A DNA stretch of 6,351 bases from Bacteroidia bacterium. GTDB lineage: Bacteria > Bacteroidota > Bacteroidia > Bacteroidales > UBA5342. Position 1 is the first letter of the stretch. Each line of letters starts with the position of its first letter. Positions 5,882-6,351 of the stretch are shown in pieces. A model generated the notes under the pieces. That model was not told the DNA's origin. It saw only the letters and a list, made by a program, of their open reading frames with translations, and did not search any database. The stretch covers positions 1 through 6,351 of the forward strand of contig JAUIMD010000124.1 of NCBI GenBank assembly GCA_030433225.1. The letters run 5' to 3'. Made by a program: the position numbers and the translations under genes.

Positions 5882-6351
5882 ATGGAAAAAAGAATAACGA
5901 TAAAAGATATTGCCCGGGAGTTGAATATCCACCATTCAACAGTTTCACGTGCATTGCGCAATGATGTACGCGTGAAAGAAGATACCCGCAAAACCGTTAT
6001 TTCCTTTGCCCGCAAACACGGCTACCAGGTAAATTTAAGTGCGCTGCAGTTGCGCGGAAAGGTGAAAAACACCATTGCGGTTTTGGTGCCCAATATCCAC
6101 CACATGTTTTTTTCAAACATGATTAGCCTCATCGCTAATTACGCCAAGGCTTCCGGGTATATTGTTTCCATTTTTCAAAGCAATGAAAATGTGGAGGAGG
6201 AACGGGAGATTATCCAAACCATTATTCGTAATAATGTAGGTGGAGTAATTGCTTCCGTTTCATTGCAAACGCAGGATGGACAGCATTTTGAGGAACTTAA
6301 AAAATATAAAATACCACTGGTGTTTTTCGATCGGGTGTTGGGAAATCCTGC
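5882..6351 (+). CDS. LacI-family transcriptional regulator, partial (3' end cut by the window)
   Basis: The first 156 residues are present; full proteins are usually about 330-350. Residues 5-27 form the helix-turn-helix (ITIKDIARELNIHHSTVSRAL), followed by VKEDTRKTVISFARKHGYQVN (31-51) and the hinge-helix region around LSALQLRG (52-59). The sugar-binding-protein-like core begins at NTIAVLVPNIHHMFFSNMI (63-81) and continues with the expected alternating strands and helices up to PLVFFDRVLGNP (145-156). Such proteins bind an operator as dimers and respond to a small ligand, often a sugar or phosphosugar, but the ligand and targets are not visible here. The ATG at 5882 places the helix-turn-helix at the expected distance from the N-terminus, and no in-frame alternative looks better. 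It is insulated from ahcY by the terminator and has its own promoter with a candidate operator. Its targets probably lie beyond the right edge. Confidence 0.93.
   Translation, partial: MEKRITIKDIARELNIHHSTVSRALRNDVRVKEDTRKTVISFARKHGYQVNLSALQLRGKVKNTIAVLVPNIHHMFFSNMISLIANYAKASGYIVSIFQSNENVEEEREIIQTIIRNNVGGVIASVSLQTQDGQHFEELKKYKIPLVFFDRVLGNP

Noticed and set aside
1..6351. Mobile elements, CRISPR arrays, toxin-antitoxin pairs or a clustered defence system.
   Set aside because: No transposase, integrase, terminal repeats, regularly spaced repeats or defence-type domains are visible. All convincing genes are single metabolic or regulatory units.

Overview
The window looks like chromosomal DNA from a member of the Bacteroidota. 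The gene starts lack clear Shine-Dalgarno sequences. Several starts are preceded by a match to the Bacteroidota -7 promoter element (TAnnTTTG). The LacI-type regulator and the acyl-CoA carboxylase also resemble those of this phylum. The order within the phylum cannot be fixed from this sequence. I saw no insertion sequence, phage gene, CRISPR array, tRNA or rRNA.

Layout, left to right. Positions 1-476 (minus) hold the N-terminal third of an acyl-CoA carboxylase beta subunit, cut by the window edge. A 303-base AT-rich gap follows, with that gene's probable promoter and a stem-loop that may terminate the next gene. Positions 780-1694 (minus) encode a short Ppx/GppA phosphatase. It is divergent from ribF (1829-2752, plus), the bifunctional riboflavin kinase/FAD synthetase. 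ribF converges on a GT-B glycosyltransferase (2747-4045, minus), and the two stop codons share one palindromic hexamer. The glycosyltransferase is divergent from ahcY (4227-5699, plus), which ends at a strong intrinsic terminator. The last gene, from 5882 on the plus strand, is a LacI-family regulator cut by the right edge.

The genes do not form one operon; almost every one is its own transcription unit. Most are core metabolism: propionyl/methylmalonyl-CoA carboxylation, polyphosphate or (p)ppGpp hydrolysis, FMN/FAD synthesis, and S-adenosylhomocysteine recycling. The glycosyltransferase and the LacI regulator are the accessory pieces. The regulator probably controls genes beyond the right edge.

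I do not find a convincing new multi-gene system. The points worth a second look are regulatory: a palindrome and a nested inverted repeat at the lacI-type promoter, a 12-base palindrome across the ribF start region, tandem promoter candidates and a direct repeat before ahcY, and the shared stop hexamer between ribF and the glycosyltransferase.
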